From contig NZ_OY787452.1 in assembly GCF_963678795.1 (NCBI RefSeq), positions 310,001-374,000 of the forward strand: a stretch of 64,000 bases of DNA. The letters are read 5' to 3'. This document shows, piece by piece, positions 49,548-60,700 of the stretch (position 1 is its first letter; every line of letters starts with the position of its first letter). Both the position numbers and the translations under genes were made by a program. The stretch comes from an uncultured Methanoregula sp. GTDB lineage: Archaea; Halobacteriota; Methanomicrobia; Methanomicrobiales; Methanospirillaceae. The notes under the pieces were generated by a model. The model was not told the origin of the DNA. It did no database searches and saw only the letters and a program-made list of their open reading frames with translations.

Positions 49548-52500
49548 TCACCGTGAATGTTTTGCATGTACCTCTTTTAAGAGATCTTTCATCGCGCTTC
49601 CCCAGAGGATATTGTCGTCCATCGTGACAACATCAACATTGCCTCCCTGGAAATCCCCCTGGCCGGACTCCTCCTCCATCCAGGACTCGATCTCCAGGTA
49701 GTTCTTTTTGAGATCATCAAGAACCCGGGGGTCGGCATCCCAGAGGCTGCGCTGGCTGGCCTCAAGAAGCCGGCGGGCGATCTCTTCGAGCGCATGGGGA
49801 TTGTTCTCTTCAAAAAACTCCCGCATCTCTTCGTTGTTGACGAACGTGTCGGTAATGTCGTTGAAGATCCAGTTGTCCACTTCCTGCGTTGAGGCCGACC
49901 AGCCGTACACGCGGGTCACCCGTTTCATGATATCGGAGGCACCCTTGTACCCGTGGTCTTTCATGCCGTCAATCCATTTCGGGTTGAGGAGTTTTGTCCG
50001 TACAACCCGGCGGATCTCGTCGGCAAGATCCCGTACTTCGACATTCTCCGGCTCGCGGGTATCCCCGTAATACGGTTTTACCTCATTGCCGGAATAATGG
50101 CGGGCGGCTGCCGTAAATCCCCCGTGGGTACCGAAATAACAGCAGCAGCCAAGGAGATCGTGCTCGTCGGACTGGACCTTGTTGAACGTGACCGAGACCG
50201 TGGAGAGGTTAGCTGCCAGCTGCACGTGGGCATCCTTTCCCTGCACGTCACGGCCATAGGCATACCCGTTATAGGCAACGAAGATGTCGGCCAGGTCTGC
50301 CTGCGTCTTCCAGGCACTGGAAAGGACTGCCAGGTTCACGCCGCTCGCGTACGAGCCCGGCCGGGAAGAGAAGATGCGAAGCGTAGCGTCCCGGAACCCG
50401 GCTCCATCCTCGACCATGCTCTTCTGGGCATGCCTGCGGACAAAATTCTTTTCCAAAGGTTCGTCGAGCGCTGCCACGGCCTGCACGGCATCGTCGAGAA
50501 GTTCATAGCAGTTGGCAAAATTATCCCGCAGGATACCGGTGGCCCGGACCGTGATGTCAATCCGGGGATGGCCCAGCTTGTGGAGCGGGATCACCTCGAA
50601 GGATTTCACCTGCCCGTTCTTCTGCCAGACCGGCCGCACCCCGAGGAGCCAGAGCATCTCGGCAAACATCTCGCCGTCAGAGGCCATGATATCGCCGGCC
50701 ATCCAGTAGAACGCGACATTCTCGGGAACCGCTCCTTCTTCCCGGGAATATTTCTCAACAAGAGCATCGGCAAGGCGCTGGCCTACCCGCCACGCGGCTT
50801 TTGTCGGGACGCGGTACGGGTCCAGCGAATAGAAGTTCCGTCCGGTTGGAAGCACGTCCTCGTGCCCACGGGTAATCTGGCCGGATGGCCCTGCCGGGAT
50901 ATACCGTCCGTCCATGCCATGCAGGAGGGATTCGGTCTCCCGGGACTCATCGATCCGGCGGCTGATATCGATCACCCGTGCCCTGAGTGAATCGAGGGCC
51001 TCAACCTGCCCGTTCGAGATTCGCCTGCCAAAGATCCGGGGAACCGGATGGCAGGGATCGGAGAGGACGGTCTCTACGAACCGGTCCAGTTCCAGGTCAA
51101 CCTGTTCGAGAATCGCACCATAGGACATATCAAGTTCATCGGAATAACAGCCCTGCCCGGCAAGCAGGTCGGTCAGGTCAAACCCCAGAACTTGTGCGAT
51201 GATGCGGCGCGGGGACGAGCTGCCGGTATCGAAGCGGATGATGGAACTGATGAATTCGACCCGGCGATTGCCGGAAGGCAGTTCGCCAAAAATATGCATC
51301 CCCGACTGGATACGGGTGTTGCGGATCTTCGAGAGCACCTCGTGGGCTTTCGACACCATCTCCGCAAGGGTCATCCCGTCATCAAGGTGAAGATCCTTGT
51401 CCATATTGGCCCGGATAAGGGCGTCGCTGAGCTGGTGCCGGAGGGCGTGGGCCCGGGCGGGATCGTTCTTCGCGGTCTCGTACTCGGTGAGGATGGTGTC
51501 GATCTCTTCGAGATCATCGTATAACCCGCTGCCGGTCATGACCGTCTGCATGTGGTCGACAATCACCGCGTAACTGCGCCTTTTCGCAATGGTTCCTTCC
51601 GCCGGATTATCGGAGTTGTAGAGGTAAAGGAACGGAACAGTCCCGACAGCGATATCCGGGAAGCATTCCTGCGAGAGGCCTGCTCCCTTGCCCGGCAGGA
51701 ATTCGAGGCTGCCATGGGTACCGACATGGACGATCACGTCCGCTCTCTGGACCTGCTCTACCCAGTAGTACGTGGCCAGGTACTGGTGGGGCGGGGGGCA
51801 CTTTGGATCGTGCAGGATCCTGCAGACCGTACCATCGCACCGCGAGCCGTAACACCCGCGTTTTGGCTGGACGTGCACGGTGGCATTGCCGAACGAGAGG
51901 CCCGTGATAAGCATGGTCCCGTCAAGGACCATGCCTTCTCCCGGGGGCTCTCCCCAGGTACCGGTCACCTTCTGTTGTACTGCCTCCGGCAGGGAATGGA
52001 AATACGGCAGGTAGGTTGCGAGATCCATCCGGGCAAGGGCCCCGCCACCTGCAACGATATCCTGGACCGTGGTCCACCGGAACTCCGAGATTGCCTTTTT
52101 CTTCCGGATGGTTTTTACCAGTTCCTCCCCGGAAGCTGGTGGCGTTACCAGATACCCGGCATCCGCCATTTTCTGTAAGATCCGGGCAAGGCTTTCGAGC
52201 GTGTCGAGGTTCGAACCGCCGCCGATACTGGCTTCGGTCCCGGCACACGGGTTGTTGTTGAGGATGAAGGCGACTTTGCGTTCGGGGACCGGTTTTTTTG
52301 CCAGTTCGATCCATCTCTTCACCCGTGAAGCAATCTTCGTGCACCGGTCAGGCACCGCTTCACGGGTCTTGCCGCCATCCGGCTCGCTCCGGCTCGTGCC
52401 GATGAAGACCGGCTCGATCACGCCCTCGAACTCCGGCAGCGAGACCGCCCACCCCACGTCCATGGAGAGACCTTCCGAGGCCTGCCACTGCTCAAGGGAC

Positions 52501-53354
52501 ATGTACATGGAGATCACCGGGGAAAAGACCGGGATATCGAATGCCCGCAGAAGGTCGATACCTCCGGATGTGCCGGTCCTGCCGGCAGAATTGTCACGCA
52601 CCGAGCCGAAGAGGAACGGGATGAGCTTGACGAGGGCGTCGACAATGGGGACGCCATCCCGGAACAGGTATTCCAGGACCACCTCCGTCATCCCCCGGGC
52701 ACCCAGCGCATCGTCCCGGATTGCGTAGGTGAATACAGGGATGACACTCAGTCCCTCCTGTTCGAGGCTGCGGATGAGCATATCCTCAAGGGCAACGTTT
52801 CCCGCAGCCCATGATGTCCGGGAAAAGACGAGTCCGACCCGGAACCTGCCCTTGTCGCGATCTGCATACCAGGCAAGGTATTCATCACAAGTCCGGAATA
52901 CGTGAAGTGCGTCGGGGTGATACAACCCTTCCCAGGGAACGTCAGCGGGAGGTGCAACCGGGCCGTCCTTCCCGAAGAGCTCTTTTTCAATGAACCGTAG
53001 GAGGTTTATGAAATTTTCATCGCCGTTATTCGTGATGTACCGGTGGCAGGTCGTGACTATCTCCGACCCGACCGTTGACTGTATCCAGAACGATGGATCG
53101 GGCCCGAGCGAGATGACCAGGACGGACTTGCGGATTATCTCAATTTCCCGGTTAACCTGCTCCCAGAACATGTCGGAGGTATGATAAACGAGGATCACGT
53201 CCGATTGTTTCATCGATGCGATTGCCTCGTCCCGTTTCTCGGGGGAGTCTTCCAGTACCCGGGTCGGGTAGATAGCACAGTCAATGCCACAGGCTGTTGC
53301 TGCGCGTTTCAGTACCGGGGCATATGACCCCCACATGATTGAGGTGATTTTCAT
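49548..53354 (-). CDS. cobN: Cobaltochelatase CobN / magnesium chelatase H-like large subunit
   Basis: 1268 residues from the ATG at 53354, which follows GGGAGAATT; the frame is open for 44 more codons without support. The large subunit binds the tetrapyrrole and the metal. Characteristic segments are VILVYHTSDMFW, VALEDMLIRSLEQEG, FILNNNPCAGTEASIGGG, VIVHVGTHGSLEFLPGKG, MAGDIMASDGEMFAEML and CCYFGTHGGFTAAARHYSG. The motor subunits are encoded divergently next door. In this archaeon it should insert Co into a corrinoid precursor; other metals are possible because H, N and related proteins are hard to separate. Confidence 0.93.
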   Translation of the reverse strand: MKITSIMWGSYAPVLKRAATACGIDCAIYPTRVLEDSPEKRDEAIASMKQSDVILVYHTSDMFWEQVNREIEIIRKSVLVISLGPDPSFWIQSTVGSEIVTTCHRYITNNGDENFINLLRFIEKELFGKDGPVAPPADVPWEGLYHPDALHVFRTCDEYLAWYADRDKGRFRVGLVFSRTSWAAGNVALEDMLIRSLEQEGLSVIPVFTYAIRDDALGARGMTEVVLEYLFRDGVPIVDALVKLIPFLFGSVRDNSAGRTGTSGGIDLLRAFDIPVFSPVISMYMSLEQWQASEGLSMDVGWAVSLPEFEGVIEPVFIGTSRSEPDGGKTREAVPDRCTKIASRVKRWIELAKKPVPERKVAFILNNNPCAGTEASIGGGSNLDTLESLARILQKMADAGYLVTPPASGEELVKTIRKKKAISEFRWTTVQDIVAGGGALARMDLATYLPYFHSLPEAVQQKVTGTWGEPPGEGMVLDGTMLITGLSFGNATVHVQPKRGCYGSRCDGTVCRILHDPKCPPPHQYLATYYWVEQVQRADVIVHVGTHGSLEFLPGKGAGLSQECFPDIAVGTVPFLYLYNSDNPAEGTIAKRRSYAVIVDHMQTVMTGSGLYDDLEEIDTILTEYETAKNDPARAHALRHQLSDALIRANMDKDLHLDDGMTLAEMVSKAHEVLSKIRNTRIQSGMHIFGELPSGNRRVEFISSIIRFDTGSSSPRRIIAQVLGFDLTDLLAGQGCYSDELDMSYGAILEQVDLELDRFVETVLSDPCHPVPRIFGRRISNGQVEALDSLRARVIDISRRIDESRETESLLHGMDGRYIPAGPSGQITRGHEDVLPTGRNFYSLDPYRVPTKAAWRVGQRLADALVEKYSREEGAVPENVAFYWMAGDIMASDGEMFAEMLWLLGVRPVWQKNGQVKSFEVIPLHKLGHPRIDITVRATGILRDNFANCYELLDDAVQAVAALDEPLEKNFVRRHAQKSMVEDGAGFRDATLRIFSSRPGSYASGVNLAVLSSAWKTQADLADIFVAYNGYAYGRDVQGKDAHVQLAANLSTVSVTFNKVQSDEHDLLGCCCYFGTHGGFTAAARHYSGNEVKPYYGDTREPENVEVRDLADEIRRVVRTKLLNPKWIDGMKDHGYKGASDIMKRVTRVYGWSASTQEVDNWIFNDITDTFVNNEEMREFFEENNPHALEEIARRLLEASQRSLWDADPRVLDDLKKNYLEIESWMEEESGQGDFQGGNVDVVTMDDNILWGSAMKDLLKEVHAKHSR

Positions 53355-53399
53355 GGAATTCTCCCGGCCCGCCGCCGGACAACGCGAACAGGCATAGCA

Positions 53400-53500
53400 C
53401 GTACCCGGAAATGTGTATTCCTCAATTGTTAATAATATTTGTAATCGTATTATTGAGTTATAACAAATAGAAAAAGGTAATACCACATGATAATAAAATA
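53400..53500. promoter_or_regulatory. AT-rich divergent promoter region of cobN and the chelatase motor gene
   Basis: The 232 bp between the two start codons is AT-rich in its middle. TTGTTA-ATAATA (about 53428) and TATTAT...TATAACAA (about 53450) form an imperfect inverted repeat, and TATA-like sequences exist in both directions. A shared regulator site is plausible. Confidence 0.4.
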
Positions 53501-53586
53501 AGCAATCAGGTTATCCAGGATCCAAGGATTTTCCATTATCCCACAACCCCTAAGACATACTATCTCATTTGTCAGGGAGGTCAGCC

Positions 53587-55536
53587 GTGAACCATTTCGA
53601 AACCATCTACCCGTTCTCAGCGATTGTCGGCCAGGAGCAGATGAAAAAAGCACTGATATTCAATGCCATCAATCCCGGTATCGGGGGAGTCCTGATCCGG
53701 GGCGAGAAAGGCACGGCCAAATCCACGGCATCCCGGGCACTGGTGCGTCTGCTCCCGGAACGGTGCGTTGTGGATGGCTGCAGGTTTGGATGCGACCCCG
53801 CCGATACGAAACGGATGTGCCGGGAATGCAGGGAGAAAGGGCCGGCTCCTGAATCCAAAACGGTTCCCATGAGGGTGGTCGAACTGCCGATCAGTGCCAC
53901 GGAAGACAAGGTGGTGGGCAGCCTCGATATCAGCCATGCCCTCAAAAGCGGGGAGAAGAAATTTGAACCGGGCATCCTTGCAGAGGCCAACCGGAACATC
54001 CTCTACGTGGACGAAGTGAACCTCTTAAACGACCACATCGTGGATGTCCTTCTCGATGCAGCGGCTATGGGGATGAACTTCATCGAGCGTGAGGGGGTCT
54101 CCTACTCCCACCCGTCGGCATTTATCCTGATCGGCACCATGAACCCCGAGGAGGGAGAACTGAGGCCCCAGCTCCTCGACCGATTCGGCCTCTGCGTTGA
54201 TATCGAAGGTATCCATGATGTGGAGACACGGATCGAGGTCATAAAGAGACGGCAGGCATACGAGACCAGCCCGGAAGTTTTCATTCCGCTGTGGGAGCCG
54301 CAGGAGCAGGAACTGCGCGGGCGCATCCTCACGGCGAAGGAACTCCTTCCCCGCGTGAATGTGCCGGACGATATCCTCAGAATGATTGCGCAGGTCTGCA
54401 TCGATATGGCCGTCGATGGACACCGCGCTGACATAACGATGATGAAGACCGCTGCAACAATAGCGGCCTGGAATAACCGGACAGACGTGAGCGAGGAGGA
54501 TGTCAGGGAAGCGGCAAATCTCGTACTCTCCCACCGCATGCGGCGCAAGCCTTTCTCTGACCAGCAGATGGACAAACAGAAGATGGAGCAGTCTATCCAG
54601 AACTCAAAAAAAGAACAACAATCCCCCAAACAGAAAAACGAACAGCACGATCACCCTCATTCAAAGGAGACACCGATACCGGACAGCTCGACAACGACTG
54701 CATCTGCCGAAGGGTCGCCGTTCCGGCTGGACCAGCAGCGCCTCGCGCTCCCGCAACGGATGGATGCTGTGCGAAGGGAGAAGACCGGAAAGAGGAGCAC
54801 AACTGAATCCCGTGATGGGCGGTATGTCGCGAGCCGGATTCCGGAAACGCTGACTGCGGACATTGCACTCGATGCCACGATACGGGCAGCAGCACCATAC
54901 CAGAACGGGCGCACAGGAAACCTTGCGATAAAGATTGAGCTCTCCGAGCTGCGCGAGAAGGTCCGCGAACGAAAGACAGGAAACACGATCCTTTTTGTTG
55001 TCGATGCCAGCGGGAGCATGGGGGCAGAACAGCGGATGACCGCAGTCAAAGGCGCCATCCTCTCGCTCCTGATCGATGCCTACCAGAAGCGGGACCGGGT
55101 GGGCCTTGTGGTATTCCGGGGAGCGGGTGCCGAACTTCTCCTGCCGCCAACGTCGAGCGTGGAACTCGCCCGGAAATACATGCAAACGCTCCCGGTCGGG
55201 GGAAAGACACCACTTGCCCACGGCCTTCTTAAGGGATTTGAAGTCCTGCAGCGGGAGCAGGTGATCCGCCGCAACACTATTCCCCGGCTGATCCTGATCT
55301 CGGATGGCAAAGCGAACGTGGGCATGGGGTCCCGGTCCCCCCTTGAAGATGCAAAAGAGGTGGCCTCGCATATCCGCGACGCAAACATTCCCTCGCTCGT
55401 CATCGATTCCGAGCAGAACTTCCTCTCGTTTGGCCTTGCCCGGACACTTTGTGACGAACTGGGCGGACGATATATCAGGCTCGACGAACTGGAATCCGGG
55501 CAGCTTGCAGGATTCGTGAAAGGTATCGGGATGTAA
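53587..55536 (+). CDS. Chelatase motor subunit, ChlI and ChlD fused
   Basis: 649 residues from the GTG at 53587 with GGGAGG upstream; a TTG at 53569 is an alternative. Residues 1-330 are the AAA+ ChlI/BchI domain: Walker [20 protein letters not shown] and a Cys-rich insertion ([17 protein letters not shown]) seen in many archaeal members. A polar Gln/Ser/Lys linker (about 340-385) follows, and residues 470-649 form a VWA domain with the MIDAS motif DASGSM. It would power metal insertion by CobN, encoded divergently. Confidence 0.92.
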   Translation: MNHFETIYPFSAIVGQEQMKKALIFNAINPGIGGVLIRGEKGTAKSTASRALVRLLPERCVVDGCRFGCDPADTKRMCRECREKGPAPESKTVPMRVVELPISATEDKVVGSLDISHALKSGEKKFEPGILAEANRNILYVDEVNLLNDHIVDVLLDAAAMGMNFIEREGVSYSHPSAFILIGTMNPEEGELRPQLLDRFGLCVDIEGIHDVETRIEVIKRRQAYETSPEVFIPLWEPQEQELRGRILTAKELLPRVNVPDDILRMIAQVCIDMAVDGHRADITMMKTAATIAAWNNRTDVSEEDVREAANLVLSHRMRRKPFSDQQMDKQKMEQSIQNSKKEQQSPKQKNEQHDHPHSKETPIPDSSTTTASAEGSPFRLDQQRLALPQRMDAVRREKTGKRSTTESRDGRYVASRIPETLTADIALDATIRAAAPYQNGRTGNLAIKIELSELREKVRERKTGNTILFVVDASGSMGAEQRMTAVKGAILSLLIDAYQKRDRVGLVVFRGAGAELLLPPTSSVELARKYMQTLPVGGKTPLAHGLLKGFEVLQREQVIRRNTIPRLILISDGKANVGMGSRSPLEDAKEVASHIRDANIPSLVIDSEQNFLSFGLARTLCDELGGRYIRLDELESGQLAGFVKGIGM

Positions 55537-55598
55537 GCAGGTACCGGTGGCTATTCGGCGTCAGCATCGGGATTACGGATTTTACAGGAAAGGATACC

Positions 55599-56771
55599 AT
55601 GGCAACCGATTCACCAGCGGACATTCCCGGAAAGGCTACCGTGCATTCCCTGTACCATGCAGGGAGTACACGGCGCATTACCCTGATCGTGGCCCTGGCC
55701 GTCATTGTTATCGCTGCTGCGATCCTGTCCGCCGGGACAGGTACGGTTGCCATACAGCCGGGGGATACGATACTGGCAATCGCCCACCCGCCGGCAGCAG
55801 CCCTCAATGACTTCCTTTGTGACAACCTGCCGGCAGGGGCATCCGTGTTTTCCGGGATCCTGATTGCCATCCCGGCACCGGCCAACCCCCAGGCAGAACT
55901 GATTGTCACCGGCTTCCGCCTGCCCCGGATAATTCTCGCTATACTCACCGGCGCCAGCCTTGCTGTTGCCGGTGCGGTGATGCAGGGACTCCTGCGCAAT
56001 CCGCTGGTGAGTCCCTTTACGCTGGGCCTGTCATCCGCTGCAGCGTTTGGTGCTGCCATCGCCATCGTGATCGGCCCGGGGATCATCGGGGCCTGGTTCC
56101 TGGTGAGCAACGATATCTTCATCATCGTTATGGCATTCATCTTCGGGTGGCTTTCGATGCTTCTCGTGTACGGGATATCCCGGTCACGGGGGACAAACCA
56201 GTCTACGCTCATCCTTGCCGGCGTGGTCATCGGGTACCTCTTCCAGGCGGGTGTCATGGCCCTGAAATACGTGACGAGCAACGATAATCTCCGGGATATC
56301 GTAATCTGGCTGATGGGCGGGATGTGGGGTGCGAGCTGGACTGCCGTACTCCTGCTGCTGCCGCTGTGCCTCATCTGTTTTTTCCTTCTCGAACGGATGT
56401 CCTGGGACCTCAATGCCCTTGCCGCCGGGGACGATGTGGCAAAAAACCTGGGTATCAATGTCGGGAAATTCCGTCTCACCGGCCTGATGATCTCTACGTT
56501 TGCGGCTTCCTGCTGCATGGCGTTTACGGGCATCATCGGGTTTATCGGTCTCATGGCACCGCATATCTGCCGGATGATCATAGGAACCGATCACCGGTAC
56601 CTGATCCCCTGCTCTGCCCTTCTTGGGGCCGCCATCCTCCTGATCTCCGATACTGCGGCACGGACGGTCATGAGCCCGGTCGAGATCCCGGTGGGTATCA
56701 TCCTCTACATTGTCGGGGGAATTTTCTTCCTCTTCCTGATCATGAGGGGGCAGGGACGGGGACTGTATTAA
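55599..56771 (+). CDS. btuC: FecCD/BtuC-type ABC transporter permease
   Basis: 390 residues with about ten helices. It is longer than the copy at 30289 because of a large loop between helices 1 and 2 (about 55-105). GFRLPRIILAILTGASLAVAG, NPLVSPFTLGLSSAA, LAAGDDVAKNLGIN and GFIGLMAPHICRM are conserved. With the next ATPase it forms an importer lacking a local binding protein. The chelatase neighbours suggest a corrinoid or metal chelate as substrate. Confidence 0.9.
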   Translation: MATDSPADIPGKATVHSLYHAGSTRRITLIVALAVIVIAAAILSAGTGTVAIQPGDTILAIAHPPAAALNDFLCDNLPAGASVFSGILIAIPAPANPQAELIVTGFRLPRIILAILTGASLAVAGAVMQGLLRNPLVSPFTLGLSSAAAFGAAIAIVIGPGIIGAWFLVSNDIFIIVMAFIFGWLSMLLVYGISRSRGTNQSTLILAGVVIGYLFQAGVMALKYVTSNDNLRDIVIWLMGGMWGASWTAVLLLLPLCLICFFLLERMSWDLNALAAGDDVAKNLGINVGKFRLTGLMISTFAASCCMAFTGIIGFIGLMAPHICRMIIGTDHRYLIPCSALLGAAILLISDTAARTVMSPVEIPVGIILYIVGGIFFLFLIMRGQGRGLY

Positions 56772-56780
56772 GGTAACGCC

Positions 56781-57548
56781 ATGGAACTTTCCGTTGAACA
56801 TGTGAACAAGGAATTCGGCTCATTGCGGGTGCTTGAGGATATCTCGTTCTCTCTTGGACCCGGGAGGATCCTTGCACTCGTAGGCCCGAACGGTTCCGGC
56901 AAATCCACGCTCATCAAGAGCCTGACCCTTATCCACGAACCAACGTCCGGATCGATCGCTCTTGACGGGACTGAGATCTGCAGGATCGATCCGATAGACC
57001 TCTCCATGAAGATCGGGTATGTCCCCCAGCATTTCACCTACACCCTGTATTCCACCGTTTTCGAAACGGTGCTTCTCGGGAGGCGGCGGTATATCAAGTG
57101 GTCAGTCTCCGAAGAGGAACTCTCCTGCGTACAGGCGGCACTCGATGCCCTTGAGATGGGCGGCATGGCAGGGAAGTTCATGGACCAGCTCTCCGGCGGC
57201 GAACGCCAGAAAGTGTTCATTGCCCGGGCCCTTGCCCAGAACCCCGCTCTCTTCCTGTTCGACGAACCGACAAGCGCACTCGATATCCGGTACCAGATCG
57301 AGGTGATGGAGACGATGAGGCGGATCACGCTCGAACAGGGGTCTTCGATGATCATTGCCGTTCACGATCTCAACCTCGCGTACCGGTACGCGGACGAGGT
57401 CCTTGTCCTCAGTCACGGCCGCATGGCAGGCTTCGGGAAACCCCAAGAGATCCTGAAACCGGACTGCATACGGAGAGTATACGGCGTTGAATCGGTGGTC
57501 ATCGAGAATGAGTACGGGAAGTTCCTCCTCCCGTTGCGGGCAACGTAA
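56781..57548 (+). CDS. btuD: BtuD/FecE-type ABC transporter ATPase
   Basis: 255 residues, normal length (unlike the copy at 31233). Walker A VGPNGSGKST, signature LSGGERQKV, Walker B LFLFDEPTSALD and switch His AVHDL. It starts nine bases after the permease stop. No gene follows on this strand, and the interval 57549-57732 contains nothing I can support. Confidence 0.92.
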   Translation: MELSVEHVNKEFGSLRVLEDISFSLGPGRILALVGPNGSGKSTLIKSLTLIHEPTSGSIALDGTEICRIDPIDLSMKIGYVPQHFTYTLYSTVFETVLLGRRRYIKWSVSEEELSCVQAALDALEMGGMAGKFMDQLSGGERQKVFIARALAQNPALFLFDEPTSALDIRYQIEVMETMRRITLEQGSSMIIAVHDLNLAYRYADEVLVLSHGRMAGFGKPQEILKPDCIRRVYGVESVVIENEYGKFLLPLRAT

Positions 57549-57732
57549 CGGGGGCACCTCTGTTCGGGAGTTTCCCGGTTTCCGGTGTCCGGAATAGTCT
57601 GGATGCGGTATAAAAGAACGGCGGTCTCATCATCGCTGCTGCCCTCCATATTCACATGAACTCCATACATTAACTGCGATGTTTTTCATCGTCCCGGTAA
57701 GGACGGGAAAAAAGAGTACGGTTCCTTTGGGA

Positions 57733-60700
57733 TTACCAAGGCCCCTCACGTCTCCTGCGGATCTTAACAATCATAACCGCTGTGGAAACAACGACCACAA
57801 GAACGATACCGGCAACGATCCAGATATAATTCGTTTTAACCGCAACCGGGACCTCCGGGAGGATCGTATTCCCTGTTACCGGTGGCTGTATTACCGGTTC
57901 GCCCACGGGAGCCTGCCGGGCGGTACCGGAACCGGTCTTCACCGACACAAGGGTGAAGGTGCAGAGGCCATCGGGAGATTTTGCCCGGAATACGATGTAC
58001 TTGCTGTCCGTGTCGTATCTCGCGAACGCGGTATCAAGGACCTCGACCTTCGCATCATTGTCTATCCGGAGTATCCTGACCTGGGTGATCCCGCCGTTCT
58101 GCTTCACCCAGTCCTGCGGTACGCTCATCTCGATAACTGCATCCCTTGTTTCAGGTATGCCCTCTTCATTGACGACCATGGAGTATGCAACAGTGCCGAT
58201 GTCAAGGCCGCGGGAAGCGAGTGCGGAGCGGTACAGGGAGAGGGTCTGGCCGGGGAGCGACTGCACGATGCTGGAAGTGATCCTGCCGCCGCCATCCGGT
58301 TTTTGGGGGATATCTGCAATCCATCTTGCCTGGAGCTCGGGCATTGCTGCGATATCGGCAGTCAGGGGCAGTATTTCCACTTTTCCCTTGTCCGCAACCG
58401 TGGTCTTCTCCACCCAGGAATACGAGGTTACCGGGGGTGCAAGATATTCGTAGACCTTGCCTTCTTTGCTGGAGCTGCTGCTCACCTGGCTCCCGCCACC
58501 ACTGCTCCCGCCCCCGTAGGATCCGCTGCTGCCACCGCTGCTCCCGCTGCCGGACGATGCAGTTGAAACTGACGACAGGACAAATGTCGAGAGGCCGTCC
58601 GGGGAGAGCGCCGTGTAGAGCTCGTTCCCGCAATCATCCGTTCCCTGGTACTGCGTGGCAAGGAACCGGGTGGTGCCATCATCAGCTCTGCGTATTATCA
58701 CGATATGATCGCGTCCCCCGTGGGCGATTACCCAGGCCGGGCTTACTGCCATGCCGATAGTGGCGTTGAGGATCGAACCACCGTCGCCATGGTTGGCGAG
58801 GCTGGTTTTATTGAAATTCACGGAATAGGCGATTGCATCTATCTGTTTCCCGGCACCGGTTGCCGCAAGCGTGAACGAACTCTGGGCAGTACTGTCGGGA
58901 TCTTTTGTGATGGTCATCGTGATCTGCGCCGAACGGTCCGGGACCTCCCGGAGACTGAGGGTATAGTTGATGGCAGGAGTTCCGACGTCCGTTATGGGAA
59001 CGGTTACCGGTGTTCCCGCTGCGACAACCGATGCAACCGTACCGGTGAGACTGGTGCTGTCATTGAGCGGAACATCCGTCATGGTGATAGCAAGGGTATC
59101 CCATCCGTGACCGACACGGGTCATCGATACGGTATTTCCATAGACCGTGGCATTCGCTATGTCGATAGTGACATTCTGGCCGGCACCGGTCCGGGTGGTA
59201 GTAAGATTCGCGATGGCAAAGGACTGGTCAGCGATCGTACGGACATTGACCGTTATGGTAATGGTTGCCGTTGATGACCCGGCAGTATTCGCTGTCGTAA
59301 GTTTCACGGTATAGGTACCGGATGAGGAGTACGTGTGGACCGGGTTCTGTCCGGTACTGGTCTGGCTGTCCCCGAAGTCCCAGGACCAGGATTCCGGCTC
59401 GCCGGTGGAAGTATCGTTGAAGCTCACGGTCATCGGGGCGTCACCGGAGGTTTTGTTGGCGGTAAACGATGCTGCTGCCGAAGGCTTGTTCACCGTGATA
59501 AAGGAACTTCTCGCGAGAGTATTATTCCCCTTTGCGTTGGTTGCGGTGAGAGAGACCGTGTACGTGCCATAGGACGTGTAGACATGGGCCGGATTCTGTT
59601 CGGTTGTATTGGTGCTGTCGCCAAAGTCCCATTTCCAGCCAGTGGGAGAACCTGCCGAGAGATCGGTGAACCGGACTGCGAGGGGCTTCTGACCATTGGT
59701 CACATTCGATGAGAAGGATGCAACGGGCTCTCCGGTAATCGCAGATTTGTATTCGACCTTCAGGATCGCAAGGTGCGGTTCCATATCCATGTTGTTGGCA
59801 ACCAGGCTCCGGAATCCTGCCGTGTTACCGGTCGATGCCAGGTATGCCGTGACATCGGTTGTGTTCACGCAGATCTCCGGGCCGGCCTGGACCCAGTAGT
59901 CCGGCCACTCGTGGCCGTTGAAGATCATGGTGCCCCGGGTCGTTCCGGAACCACCTTTGTTGATAAAGGTCGTGAGCGTGGCCTTGTTCACGCTGACCGG
60001 GCTGATCGTTTGCCCGGTGAACGGGGCATAAGCCGTTGCCGTCTCTTCAGTTGTGTAGTACGCAGGGGAAGCATACAGGATATCGAAGCCTTCATTGACG
60101 AAGATCTGTTTCTCGGTCGCTGTCGGGTCTTCGTAGATTACAACAAGTTCCATTCCCCGGATCGGGGGAATCCCGCTCGCAGATACCGAGTTGCCCGCCG
60201 CATTGAACTGGCCGGTCACGTTGTAGATGATCACACCGTAGGGATATGCATACGTACCCCAGTTCTTCTTGTCGGAATAGAAGGAGTCGTAGGATTTGGA
60301 AACCCCGTTGAACGAGGTGACTGCCGCACCGGGCATGACATTCCCGCTGTCCCAAGTGTAGGTGATATAGAGCCGGGCATCCTTCACGGTCGCGCCGGCA
60401 GGAACCGGCAGGTCAGCAGAAGTCCAGGTTGCGGAACCGGATCCATAAGCGCTGTTCCCCAGCGAGTGGATAATATCTCCGTGGAGGGTGGTGGCTTTCG
60501 TTGTTATGAGATCCGGCCCGTCACCCCACCGCATACCGGCATACCCGTTGCGGATAACAGAAGCAGTGTAGGTATATTCATTGTTGGCCTCGTTACTTTC
60601 GGCAACGGTATTTTCAGCATCTGCAGTTACTGTGACCGGGACGGATGCCCCGACCGGCCGGTCAACGGTATCCGTGGTACTGACAACCGTGCTGGCACCG

